Shown here: one piece after another, positions 1 through 6,882 of the stretch
Layout of the letters: every line of letters starts with the position of its first letter
Numbering within the stretch: position 1 is the stretch's first letter
Translations under genes and position numbers: made by a program
Assembly: GCA_001557035.1 (NCBI GenBank)
Contig: LSKJ01000672.1
Location: 1 to 9,359, forward strand
Source: Rhodospirillaceae bacterium CCH5-H10
Lineage (GTDB): Bacteria > Pseudomonadota > Alphaproteobacteria > Reyranellales > Reyranellaceae
DNA: 9,359 bases
Reading direction: 5' to 3'
The notes under the pieces: generated by a model
What the model saw: the letters and a program-made list of their open reading frames with translations, nothing else
Database searches by the model: none
What the model was told of the DNA's origin: nothing

Positions 1-149
1 GGCACGCATTTTCTGAGTCGGACTCACAGCTGAATCGCAAAGCGTCGCTGCCGGTGCAGGCGTTATGCAAAGCCTCGTGTACATTTCCCGGACGGCCCTG
101 CCGTATGACGGGGGAGGAAAGCCGTAGGCGAAGTGGCGCGCTCCGATGA
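1..149. other. Intergenic region downstream of cysS with GANTC cluster
   Basis: I see no credible gene in these 149 bases. Visible structure: three GANTC sites between 15 and 36; an 11-base near-repeat GCAAAGCSTCG at 37-47 and 67-77, exactly 30 bp apart; and a 5-bp stem with a 3-base loop (ACGGC/GCCGT, 92-104), 46 bp beyond the cysS stop. That hairpin lacks a T-run, so it is not a convincing terminator. An ATG on the minus strand at 9-7 could open a gene leaving the window, but only three codons are visible and no clear ribosome site precedes it. Confidence 0.5.
15..36. promoter_or_regulatory. Cluster of three GANTC (CcrM-type) methylation sites
   Basis: GAGTC (15-19), GACTC (21-25) and GAATC (32-36) all match GANTC, the recognition sequence of the cell-cycle methyltransferase CcrM in most alphaproteobacteria. 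The first two also form a perfect 11-base palindrome centred on position 20. Single GANTC sites occur elsewhere in the window (for example 232-236, 4595-4599, 8549-8553), so it is the clustering that stands out. A regulatory role is inferred. Confidence 0.4.
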
Positions 150-1481
<1,332 letters not shown>

Positions 1482-1744
1482 CGCCCCTTCTCCCAACTCA
1501 AATGCGAACGAAGGCTACCGGGGCCCGCTGGGCCTCAGACCTCGATACATCGCGCGGTGCCCGCGCCGGGAAGAAAGAACTGCGACATGGGTCCAATCTA
1601 TACGATGGGTTCCTGCTGTGCAATTCGGCGCCCATGGCAACGTTTTCCAGGTCACATGCGGAAGCCCCGTGGGCCGGGCGGGTCGTTGGCGGGTCGGGCC
1701 GGCTCCGCTAGTCTCCCGGCCAACGAGAGAGGAAACGAACGACG
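1482..1744. other. Divergent intergenic region cysS / hydrolase
   Basis: This 263-bp spacer must hold the promoters of cysS (minus) and of the hydrolase operon (plus). On the minus strand a TATAGA hexamer (plus 1597-1602) with TTGCAC (plus 1618-1623) resembles a sigma-70 promoter, but the spacer is only 15 bp, so I rate it weakly. Before the hydrolase, GGCGGGTCG is directly repeated at 1677-1685 and 1688-1696 (11-bp period), followed by an inverted repeat GGCCGG/CCGGCC (1697-1702 and 1716-1721). No small gene with a convincing ribosome site was found. Confidence 0.45.
1485..1493 (-). promoter_or_regulatory. Ribosome binding site of cysS
   Basis: GGAGAAGGG on the minus strand, 3 bases before the ATG at 1481 (the GGAGA core lies somewhat farther away). 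It decides between this ATG and the in-frame TTG five codons upstream. Confidence 0.75.
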
Positions 1745-2461
1745 ATGCGCACCGAGGATATCGAGTACCGCGCCGACGGCGTCCGCATGATCGGCCAGTA
1801 TGTGGTCGACGACAGCAAGCCCGGACGCCGCGGCGGCGTCCTGGTCTGCCACGAGGGGCCGGGTCTCACCGACCACACGAAGAAGATCGCGGCACGGCTG
1901 GCGGGCCTCGGCTACGCCGCTTTCGCCATGGACTATCACGGCGACGGCAAGCCACTGGCCGATCTCAGCCAGACGATGGCGCGGCTGCAGCCCTGGCTGG
2001 CCGATCCGACGGGTATCCGCACCCGCGCACTGGCGGCGCTCGACGTCCTCAAGAGCCAGAAGGAAGTCGATCCCGCGCGGCTCGCCGCGATCGGCTACTG
2101 CTTCGGTGGCACCACCTCGCTGGAGATTGCGCGCAGCGGCGCCGACGTGAAGGCGGTCGTCGGCTTCCATTCCGGCCTCGCGACGGCGCGGCCGCAGGAT
2201 GCGGTGAACATCAAGGCCCGGGTGCTGGTGTGCATCGGCGCCGAAGATCCGATCATTCCGCCCGAGCAGCGTGCGGCTTTCGAGGCCGAAATGAAGAGCG
2301 CCGGTGTGGACTGGCGGCTGCAACTCTATGGCGGCGCCGGTCACAGTTTCACCAATCCGGCGGCCGATTCGCGCGGCATGAAGGGCTTCTTCTACCATGA
2401 GGCCACCGACCGCCGGTCATGGAACGCCATGATCGAGCTGTTCAAAGAGACGCTGAACTAG
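1745..2461 (+). CDS. Dienelactone hydrolase family protein
   Basis: A 238-residue alpha/beta hydrolase of the dienelactone hydrolase family, which uses a cysteine nucleophile to open lactones or cleave small esters. The nucleophile elbow is GYCFGG with Cys119; Asp168 (GAEDPIIP) and His200 (GAGHSF) complete the triad. Glu37 in CHEGPG sits where the family has the glutamate that activates the cysteine. Length matches the canonical enzyme (about 236). There is no signal peptide, so it is cytoplasmic. AGAGG at 1728-1732 is a rather distant ribosome site (12 bases). The gene is followed 22 bp later by a solute-binding protein gene, so the two are probably co-transcribed, which suggests uptake and processing of an organic acid or lactone. 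No chlorocatechol-pathway genes are near, so the true substrate is unknown and the classic dienelactone role should not be assumed. Confidence 0.9.
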   Translation: MRTEDIEYRADGVRMIGQYVVDDSKPGRRGGVLVCHEGPGLTDHTKKIAARLAGLGYAAFAMDYHGDGKPLADLSQTMARLQPWLADPTGIRTRALAALDVLKSQKEVDPARLAAIGYCFGGTTSLEIARSGADVKAVVGFHSGLATARPQDAVNIKARVLVCIGAEDPIIPPEQRAAFEAEMKSAGVDWRLQLYGGAGHSFTNPAADSRGMKGFFYHEATDRRSWNAMIELFKETLN

Positions 2462-2470
2462 AAAGCATCA

Positions 2471-2476
2471 GGGAGG
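2471..2476 (+). promoter_or_regulatory. Ribosome binding site of the solute-binding protein
   Basis: GGGAGG lies 1 base before the ATG at 2478 but 7 bases before the in-frame ATG at 2484. Only the latter spacing is workable, so translation most likely begins at 2484 with MNRRQL. Confidence 0.75.
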
Positions 2477-2483
2477 AATGGAA

Positions 2484-3458
2484 ATGAACCGTCGCCAACT
2501 GATCGTCGCAGGAGCTGCGGCCTTTGCCGCCCCGAGCGTCGTCCGCGCCCAGGGCAAGTTCCCCGACAGGACGATTCGCTTCGTCATCCCCTTCGCGCCG
2601 GCCGGCCCGACCGACATCATCGGCCGCATGGCCGCGGAGAAGCTCACGGCCATCCTCGGTCAGCAGGTCATCGTCGACAACAAGGCGGGCGCCGCCGGCT
2701 CGATCGGCGCGGTGGACGTGAAGAACGCCAAACCCGACGGCTACACGCTGCTGTGCGCCCCCTCCTCCACGCACGCCATCAATCCCACGGCCTTCGTGAA
2801 GCCGGCTTACGACGCGGTGAAGGACTTCACGCCCATCGCATCGATCTGCGTCAATCCGCTGGTCCTGGTGGCGCGCATGGACATGCCCGACACGGTGATG
2901 GGCCTCGTCGAGCTGATGAAGAAGAACCCCGGCAAGTATTCCTACGGCTCATCCGGTGCCGGCTCGATCATCAACCTGGCCGGCGAATACTTCAAACGCG
3001 AGGTCGGCGGCATCGAGGTCGAGCACATTCCCTACAAGGGCTCGGCGCCGGCGCTGCAGGACATGATGAGCGGCCAGACCGCCTGGATGTTCGAGACCTT
3101 CAGCACGACGCTGCAGCTTCACAAGGCCGGGAAGGTTCGCATCCTCGCCTATGCCTATTCCAAGCGCGCGCCCGTAGCACCGGAGATCCCGACCATGATC
3201 GAGGCCGGCGTGAAGGGCTATGAAGCCTATACGTTCAACCTGATCCTCGGCCCGGCCAACGTGCCCCAGCCCGTGGTCGACGTGCTCGACCAGGCGTCGC
3301 GGCGGATGATGAAGGATCCGACAACCATCAAGTTCCTGGAAAACATCGCCGCGGTGCCGACGACCGACACCACGCCCCAGCTCACGGCGAAGTTCATCAA
3401 CGACGAGATCGCGAAGTGGGCGCCGGTGATCCGAGCCGCCGGCGTCAGGATCGAGTAG
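2484..3458 (+). CDS. Bug/TctC-family tripartite tricarboxylate transporter substrate-binding protein
   Basis: Periplasmic binding protein of the Bug (TctC) family, which captures carboxylates or related small molecules for TTT transporters or for sensing. From the chosen start the product has 324 residues, normal for the family (about 320). The N-terminus MNRRQLIVAGAAAF has paired arginines before a hydrophobic stretch and an Ala-Gln junction (VVRA/Q, cut after about residue 22), giving a signal peptide that may be Tat-type. Family landmarks follow: the PDRTIRFVIPFAPAGPTDIIGR segment near the mature N-terminus, VDNKAGAAGSIG, KPDGYTLL, and the HIPYKGSAPALQDMMSGQ region with the following binding-cleft segment. 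No membrane subunits (TctA/TctB) are in the window, so this is an orphan binding protein, as is common in proteobacteria with many Bug paralogues. It probably shares a transcript with the hydrolase upstream. The ligand cannot be read from sequence. Confidence 0.93.
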   Translation: MNRRQLIVAGAAAFAAPSVVRAQGKFPDRTIRFVIPFAPAGPTDIIGRMAAEKLTAILGQQVIVDNKAGAAGSIGAVDVKNAKPDGYTLLCAPSSTHAINPTAFVKPAYDAVKDFTPIASICVNPLVLVARMDMPDTVMGLVELMKKNPGKYSYGSSGAGSIINLAGEYFKREVGGIEVEHIPYKGSAPALQDMMSGQTAWMFETFSTTLQLHKAGKVRILAYAYSKRAPVAPEIPTMIEAGVKGYEAYTFNLILGPANVPQPVVDVLDQASRRMMKDPTTIKFLENIAAVPTTDTTPQLTAKFINDEIAKWAPVIRAAGVRIE

Positions 3459-3492
3459 CAGCCGCCCCGTTCAGCGATAGCCCGCCGGCGGC
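3435..3492. repeat. 10-bp inverted repeat spanning the two convergent stop codons
   Basis: GCCGCCGGCG (3435-3444) and its exact reverse complement CGCCGGCGGC (3483-3492) enclose 38 bases that contain the stop codons of both convergent genes (3456-3458 plus, 3471-3473 minus). It could form a long-loop bidirectional hairpin. There is no T-run and both arms are coding GC-rich triplets, so chance is a real alternative. Confidence 0.3.
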
Positions 3493-3893
3493 GGAACGTT
3501 TCCGGGCGCCGGCGCGATCGGCGCCTGCTGCGGCATCTGCGACGGCGTCGGGAGGTTCATGCTGTTCGGACCGGTCGAGACGCCGTCGGTCGACGCAACG
3601 CGGCCTGGCGCAGTCGCGCCGGTATTGCTGATGTAGAAGCCCGCGACCGCGTTCGAGTTGTCGCCCGCCGTCTTGGCCGGCACGTCGATGATGCCGACCC
3701 GCGCACCGCTCTTGTCGACTCGGTAGCCCTCGGGGTCGAGGGCGAAACCCTCGTTGTCGATCCGCACGCCGCCCGGTGCGGTCCGGTAGGCCGGGGGCGG
3801 TGTCGTCTCGCTATAGAGGGGCTGGGGCAGCGGATCGCAGGCTGCGAGCAGCGACACACCAAGCGCCGCAACCATCAAAGCTCTCGCAGCCAT
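3471..3893 (-). CDS. Small lipoprotein with heptapeptide repeats
   Basis: A 140-residue predicted lipoprotein of unknown function. The N-terminus has a short positive region, a hydrophobic core and a lipobox LLAAC with Cys19, so it should be lipidated and membrane-anchored facing the periplasm. Residues 43-63 form three perfect 7-residue units of the pattern x-x-h-D-x-x-G, for example VRIDNEG (43-49) and YRVDKSG (57-63). The last third is rich in Pro, Gln and Ala and looks unstructured, ending in PPPAGYR. The start is ATG 3893, since GAGGGGG lies 4 bases before it; an in-frame TTG sits one codon upstream. Its ribosome site overlaps the TGA of the preceding lipoprotein gene (3905-3903), so the two genes are surely one operon and perhaps translationally coupled. 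The same repeat ends the neighbour, which implies related roles. I do not recognise a named family. Confidence 0.82.
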   Translation of the reverse strand: MAARALMVAALGVSLLAACDPLPQPLYSETTPPPAYRTAPGGVRIDNEGFALDPEGYRVDKSGARVGIIDVPAKTAGDNSNAVAGFYISNTGATAPGRVASTDGVSTGPNSMNLPTPSQMPQQAPIAPAPGNVPPPAGYR

Positions 3894-3897
3894 CAAG

Positions 3898-3904
3898 CCC
3901 CCTC
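3898..3904 (-). promoter_or_regulatory. Ribosome binding site overlapping upstream stop codon
   Basis: GAGGGGG on the minus strand, 4 bases before ATG 3893, shares bases with the TGA that ends the upstream lipoprotein. This arrangement fits translational coupling of the two lipoproteins and fixes the downstream start. Confidence 0.7.
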
Positions 3905-4517
3905 ATCGTGTGGTCGACTGCGGGCTGATGATGTTGCCGTTGCGGTCGAGCCGGTTTCCCTGCCCATCATAGCGGAAACCATACTCGTCGCGGAAGGCCT
4001 CAACGCCGGCCGGCGGGGTCGGCTGGTAGGCGACCGGCGGGGTGCTGTAGGTGGTGGTCGAAACGGTCGTCGCCGGCCCGTAATAGGTCGGGGCGGCCGG
4101 AGCCGTGGTGTAATAAGTGGTGGTCTGCGCCGGGTAGGCGCCGGGAACCGGTGCCGGCACCGGCGTCACATAGGCCTGGTCGCGGTAGCGGCGGGCGTCG
4201 ATCTCCCGGCCGACGCAGCGGTCGTACATCGTGCTACCGGGCGTCAGCCCGTAGGAATAGCAGGCATTCCGGGCATCCGCGTCGAGGCTGGCGACGGTGT
4301 AGCCGACGGGGACGCGGCCCTGGGCGCGGGCGGCGGCTTCGCGCGAAACGCAGCGGTTGTAGTTGTCGGTGCCGGCGCGGAAGCCGTAGTCCAGACAGGC
4401 CCGCTCCGAGCTGCTCACCGGATAGGCACCGGCGGTGCGGGTTTCATAGGTCGTGCTGCTGCAGGCGGCGGCCGTCAGGCCCAATGCGGCCACAGCCAGA
4501 ATCTTGGAAACGGTCAT
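3903..4517 (-). CDS. Lipoprotein with duplicated Cys motif and C-terminal heptad repeats
   Basis: A 204-residue predicted lipoprotein, function unknown. The signal sequence ends in a lipobox TAAAC with Cys19. Two copies of a 21-residue motif follow (residues 40-60 and 85-105), pattern A-C-x2-Y-G-[FL]-x2-G-[ST]-x2-Y-[ND]-R-C-V-x-R-E, each with two cysteines 16 residues apart that could form disulfides in the periplasm. From my general knowledge, similar C-x2-YGF-x2-GT-x3-C motifs occur in uncharacterised alphaproteobacterial envelope proteins. Residues about 115-170 are a Pro/Thr/Tyr/Ala-rich linker with many TTTYY-like stretches. Residues 174-194 are three heptads of the pattern shared with the next gene, for example FRYDGQG (181-187). 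The start ATG 4517 has GGAGGAGGA 7 bases upstream. The gene lies 80 bp after fadD on the same strand and 9 bp before the second lipoprotein. Confidence 0.83.
   Translation of the reverse strand: MTVSKILAVAALGLTAAACSSTTYETRTAGAYPVSSSERACLDYGFRAGTDNYNRCVSREAAARAQGRVPVGYTVASLDADARNACYSYGLTPGSTMYDRCVGREIDARRYRDQAYVTPVPAPVPGAYPAQTTTYYTTAPAAPTYYGPATTVSTTTYSTPPVAYQPTPPAGVEAFRDEYGFRYDGQGNRLDRNGNIISPQSTTR
4203..4265 (-). repeat. Cys-motif repeat, copy 2 (protein level)
   Basis: Encodes residues 85-105 of the lipoprotein. It aligns without gaps with copy 1 (4338-4400) and keeps both cysteines, the Tyr-Gly pair, the central Gly, the second Tyr and the R-C-V-x-R-E end. Confidence 0.7.
4338..4400 (-). 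repeat. Cys-motif repeat, copy 1 (protein level)
   Basis: Encodes residues 40-60 of the lipoprotein, the first of two gapless copies separated by 24 residues. An internal duplication is the simplest explanation. Confidence 0.7.
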
Positions 4518-4524
4518 GAGGGCG

Positions 4525-4547
4525 TCCTCCTCCAGGGAAATTCCTGG
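4525..4547 (-). promoter_or_regulatory. Ribosome binding site and abutting stem-loop before the lipoprotein operon
   Basis: On the minus strand GGAGGAGGA (4525-4533) precedes ATG 4517 by 7 bases. Directly upstream, CCAGG and CCTGG (arms 4543-4547 and 4532-4536, 6-base loop) can form a hairpin whose 3' arm touches the ribosome site. The ribosome site is convincing; a regulatory role for the hairpin is a guess. Confidence 0.5.
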
Positions 4548-4565
4548 GCAGGAGAACGCGCAATG

Positions 4566-4590
4566 GCAGGAGCGGTTGCAGGCTCCCTGC
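4566..4590 (-). other. Stem-loop after fadD
   Basis: GCAGGAGC (4566-4573) and GCTCCCTGC (4582-4590) pair over 8 bp with one bulged base and an 8-base loop, beginning 7 bases beyond the fadD stop. No T-run follows on the minus strand, so it is at best a weak or factor-dependent terminator, or a transcript-processing element between fadD and the lipoproteins. Confidence 0.35.
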
Positions 4591-4597
4591 GGGAGAA

Positions 4598-6286
4598 TCA
4601 AGCCGCCTTCCGAACCGCATCGTCCCGCAGTGCCCGCCGCAGGATCTTGCCGACGTTGGTCTTGGGGAGTTCCTCGCGGAACTCGATGTACTTGGGCCGC
4701 TTGTAGCCCGTGAGCTGATCGTGACAGTAGGACGTCAGGGCTTCCTTGGTCAGCGACGGATCCTTCTTCACCACGAACAGCATCACCGCCTCGCCGGAGT
4801 TCTTGTCGGGCACCCCGATGGCGGCACATTCGAGCACGCCGGGATGCCCCGCGACGACGCCCTCGACCTCGTTCGGGTACACGTTGAACCCCGAGACCAG
4901 GATCATGTCCTTCTTGCGATCCACGATCTTCGTGTAGCCGCGCTCGTCCATGATGCCGACGTCGCCCGACTTGAAGAAGCCGTCGGGTGTCATGACCTTC
5001 GCCGTCTCTTCCGGCTGCTGCCAGTAGTCGCGCATGACCTGCGGCCCGCGGATTGCAATCTCGCCCGCCTCGCCGAGGGGCACGTCCTTGCCGGCATCGT
5101 CGAGGATGCGGATCTCGACGTTGGGCAGCGGCAGGCCGATCGTGCCGGTATAGGCCTCGGAGTCGGTGGGATTGCAGGTGACGCCGGCCGACGTCTCGCT
5201 GAGGCCGTAGCCTTCGCAGACCGCGCATCCGGTGACCGCCAGCCACTTCTTCGCAACGGCCTCCTGAACCGCCATGCCGCCGCCGTTGGAGATGACCAGT
5301 TCGGAGAAGTCGAGCTTCGCGAACTCGGCGTTGTTCGCGAGGCCGTTGAACAGCGTGTTCACCGCCGGGAAGATGTTGATCTTGTACTTGCCGAGTTCCT
5401 TGATCGTCCCCACGAGATCGCGCGGGTTGGGGATCAGGATGTTGAGCGCGCCGGTGCGCATGCCGAGCAGGCCGCAGGTTACGAAGGCGAAGACGTGATA
5501 GAGCGGCAGGGCACAAACGATGGTGGTCTGGCCGCTGTTCTTCCTGCGCTTCAGGCCGGGCTGCATCCACGCTTCCGACGCCAGCAGGTTGGCGACCAGC
5601 GTGCGATGGAGCAGTGTCGCACCCTTCGAGACACCCGTCGTGCCGCCGGTATATTGCAGCACCGCGACATCGTCGGGGCCGAGTTGCGGCTTCGAGAGCG
5701 TCAGGCGGCGGCCCGCGCTAACGGCCTCGTTGAACGTCACATGGCCCGGCAGCGACCAGGCCGGCACCATCTTGCGCAACGTGCGGACGACGAAGTTGAC
5801 GATCAGGCCTTTGGGGAAACCGAGAAGATCGCCCATCGACGCGACCACGACATGCTTGATCCCCGTCTCGGCGATGGCGTGCTGCAAGGTCGTCGCGAAG
5901 TTCTCCAGGATGACGATGGCTTCTGCGCCGGAGTCCTTGAGCTGATGCTCGAGTTCGCGCGCGGTGTAGAGCGGGTTGACGTTGACGGCGATGAAGCCCG
6001 CGCGCAGCACGGCGGCCACGGCAACGGGATACTGCAGCACGTTCGGCATCATGATCGCCACGCGCGCGCCGCGCTTCAGGCCCCTGCCTTGCAGCCACGC
6101 GCCCAGCGCCAGTGAGAGGGAATCGATCTCGCCAAAGGTGAGCGCCTTGTCCATGCAGACATAGGCCTTCCTGTCGCGATACTTCGAGAAGCTTTCCTCG
6201 AACAGGGAGACGACGCTGCCATAGGCCGACGGATCGATGTCGGCAGGCACGCCCGGCGGATAGTTCTTGAGCCAGAAGCGGTCCAT
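4598..6286 (-). CDS. fadD: Long-chain fatty acid-CoA ligase
   Basis: ATP-dependent acyl-CoA synthetase that converts long-chain fatty acids to acyl-CoA through an acyl-adenylate; it works at the inner face of the cytoplasmic membrane and feeds beta-oxidation or lipid synthesis. The 562-residue product matches the length of E. coli FadD (561) and resembles it closely all along. Landmarks: YTGGTTGVSKG (212-222, ATP loop), PLYHVFA (261-267), EGYGLSET (358-365, adenylate motif), the FACS signature around 435-466 with SGDVG and DRKKDMILVSGFNVYPNE, and the catalytic lysine Lys547 in NVGKILRR. The start ATG 6286 has GGGAGGAA 4 bases upstream and gives the typical N-terminus with NYPPGVP; an in-frame start 15 codons earlier (6331) would lie inside the terminator region. 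It follows the phasin gene on the same strand behind a strong terminator, so it probably has its own promoter. Confidence 0.96.
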   Translation of the reverse strand: MDRFWLKNYPPGVPADIDPSAYGSVVSLFEESFSKYRDRKAYVCMDKALTFGEIDSLSLALGAWLQGRGLKRGARVAIMMPNVLQYPVAVAAVLRAGFIAVNVNPLYTARELEHQLKDSGAEAIVILENFATTLQHAIAETGIKHVVVASMGDLLGFPKGLIVNFVVRTLRKMVPAWSLPGHVTFNEAVSAGRRLTLSKPQLGPDDVAVLQYTGGTTGVSKGATLLHRTLVANLLASEAWMQPGLKRRKNSGQTTIVCALPLYHVFAFVTCGLLGMRTGALNILIPNPRDLVGTIKELGKYKINIFPAVNTLFNGLANNAEFAKLDFSELVISNGGGMAVQEAVAKKWLAVTGCAVCEGYGLSETSAGVTCNPTDSEAYTGTIGLPLPNVEIRILDDAGKDVPLGEAGEIAIRGPQVMRDYWQQPEETAKVMTPDGFFKSGDVGIMDERGYTKIVDRKKDMILVSGFNVYPNEVEGVVAGHPGVLECAAIGVPDKNSGEAVMLFVVKKDPSLTKEALTSYCHDQLTGYKRPKYIEFREELPKTNVGKILRRALRDDAVRKAA

Positions 6287-6290
6287 GTCG

Positions 6291-6298
6291 TTCCTCCC
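6291..6298 (-). promoter_or_regulatory. Ribosome binding site of fadD
   Basis: GGGAGGAA on the minus strand, 4 bases before ATG 6286 (6 from the GGAGG core). It settles the start against the longer in-frame reading. Confidence 0.75.
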
Positions 6299-6313
6299 AG
6301 AACGGATCGGGCC

Positions 6314-6319
6314 ACTATA
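6314..6319 (-). promoter_or_regulatory. Candidate -10 element for fadD
   Basis: TATAGT on the minus strand is the only good -10 match in the 46 bp between the phasin terminator and fadD. It would give a leader of about 20 bases. The -35 region would fall in the T-run of the terminator and has no clear TTGACA match, so the call is tentative. Confidence 0.3.
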
Positions 6320-6332
6320 GCGTCGGCTCACG

Positions 6333-6362
6333 AAAAAAGGCCCGTCCTCACGGACGGGCCTT
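6333..6362 (-). terminator. Rho-independent terminator of the phasin gene
   Basis: A perfect 11-bp stem, AAGGCCCGTCC (6337-6347) with GGACGGGCCTT (6352-6362), has a 4-base loop. On the minus strand it runs straight into six T residues (A-run at 6333-6338). It starts 22 bases after the phasin stop. On the plus strand no T-run follows, so it acts only toward fadD, insulating that gene from phasin transcription. Confidence 0.93.
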
Positions 6363-6384
6363 CCATCTCGAAGCCTGGGGCGGT

Positions 6385-6834
6385 TTAGGCCGCAGTCTTG
6401 GTGAACTTCTCGATGCGCTCCTGGACCGGACGAACGACGTCGTCGGCCGACTTGCGGACGAACGCGCCGAGGTCCTGCGCCTGGGCGATGCGGGTCTCGA
6501 GACGGCCGCGCCAGTACTTGGCCGAGACGTCGAACGCCTCGAGCGGCGACTTGGCCGACAGGAAGTCGCGCATGGCGGCGAAGCCGGCATCGGCGTCTTC
6601 CTTGGCGACGTCGAGGATCTTGAGGCTGGCCTTCGTGGCGCCGTCGCGGGCCTGCGTGTACTGCGTGTTCAGCTCTTCCGACGCGGTCTGCGCGGCCTGG
6701 CTGATCTTCTCGAAGCCCTCGGTGGCCTTGCGGACGCCGATCTGGGCGAACTCACGGACGCGCTCGCCGGCGGCCTTGGTGGTCTCGTTGGCGTGCTCGA
6801 TGACGTTCTCGATGGCAGCGGTCTGGGTGGTCAT
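6385..6834 (-). CDS. Phasin family protein
   Basis: Small amphipathic protein that coats intracellular storage granules, classically polyhydroxyalkanoate. The 149-residue product has no signal peptide, is almost wholly predicted helical, Ala/Glu/Lys-rich and nearly free of Pro and Cys. The segment about 26-60 (REFAQIGVRKATEGFEKISQ onward) and the region 90-140 with FLSAKSPLEAFDVSAKYWR then QAQDLGAFVRKSADDVVRPVQ are hallmark phasin sequence. Length is within the family range (about 110-190). The start ATG 6834 has AGGAG 8 bases upstream; a longer in-frame reading to 6915 would cover the promoter. It is the only gene between its promoter and a strong terminator, the layout of an abundant monocistronic product, and it diverges from the WS/DGAT gene. 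No PHA synthase is visible, so the granule it coats may be PHA made elsewhere or neutral lipid. Confidence 0.9.
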   Translation of the reverse strand: MTTQTAAIENVIEHANETTKAAGERVREFAQIGVRKATEGFEKISQAAQTASEELNTQYTQARDGATKASLKILDVAKEDADAGFAAMRDFLSAKSPLEAFDVSAKYWRGRLETRIAQAQDLGAFVRKSADDVVRPVQERIEKFTKTAA

Positions 6835-6842
6835 GGCGTAAG

Positions 6843-6847
6843 CTCCT
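6843..6847 (-). promoter_or_regulatory. Ribosome binding site of the phasin gene
   Basis: AGGAG on the minus strand, 8 bases before ATG 6834. It fixes the start and rules out the in-frame extension to 6915. Confidence 0.75.
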
Positions 6848-6882
6848 GCAATTGTTTGGTGTGGTCTCGAATGCTGATGGGG

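Noticed and set aside
48..59. CTGC-N4-GCAG dyad as a PhaR operator near cysS
   Set aside because: The half-site is short and likely by chance in GC-rich DNA, and no PHA-related gene is adjacent.
1597..1623. cysS promoter from TATAGA and TTGCAC on the minus strand
   Set aside because: The spacer is only 15 bp and the leader would be over 100 bases; not strong enough to call as a feature.
1652..2398. Minus-strand open frame opposite the hydrolase
   Set aside because: Shadow of the dienelactone-hydrolase family gene, which has a full triad; no ribosome site or motif supports the opposite frame.
3903..5570. One 555-codon minus-strand frame, possibly a fusion of a large domain to the lipoprotein
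   Set aside because: The part above 4517 is an alternative frame of fadD. The lipoprotein has its own strong ribosome site and a signal peptide that must be N-terminal.
4721..6115. Plus-strand open frame of 464 codons opposite fadD
   Set aside because: Antisense to fadD, with Arg/His/Asp-rich composition typical of a complement-frame shadow.
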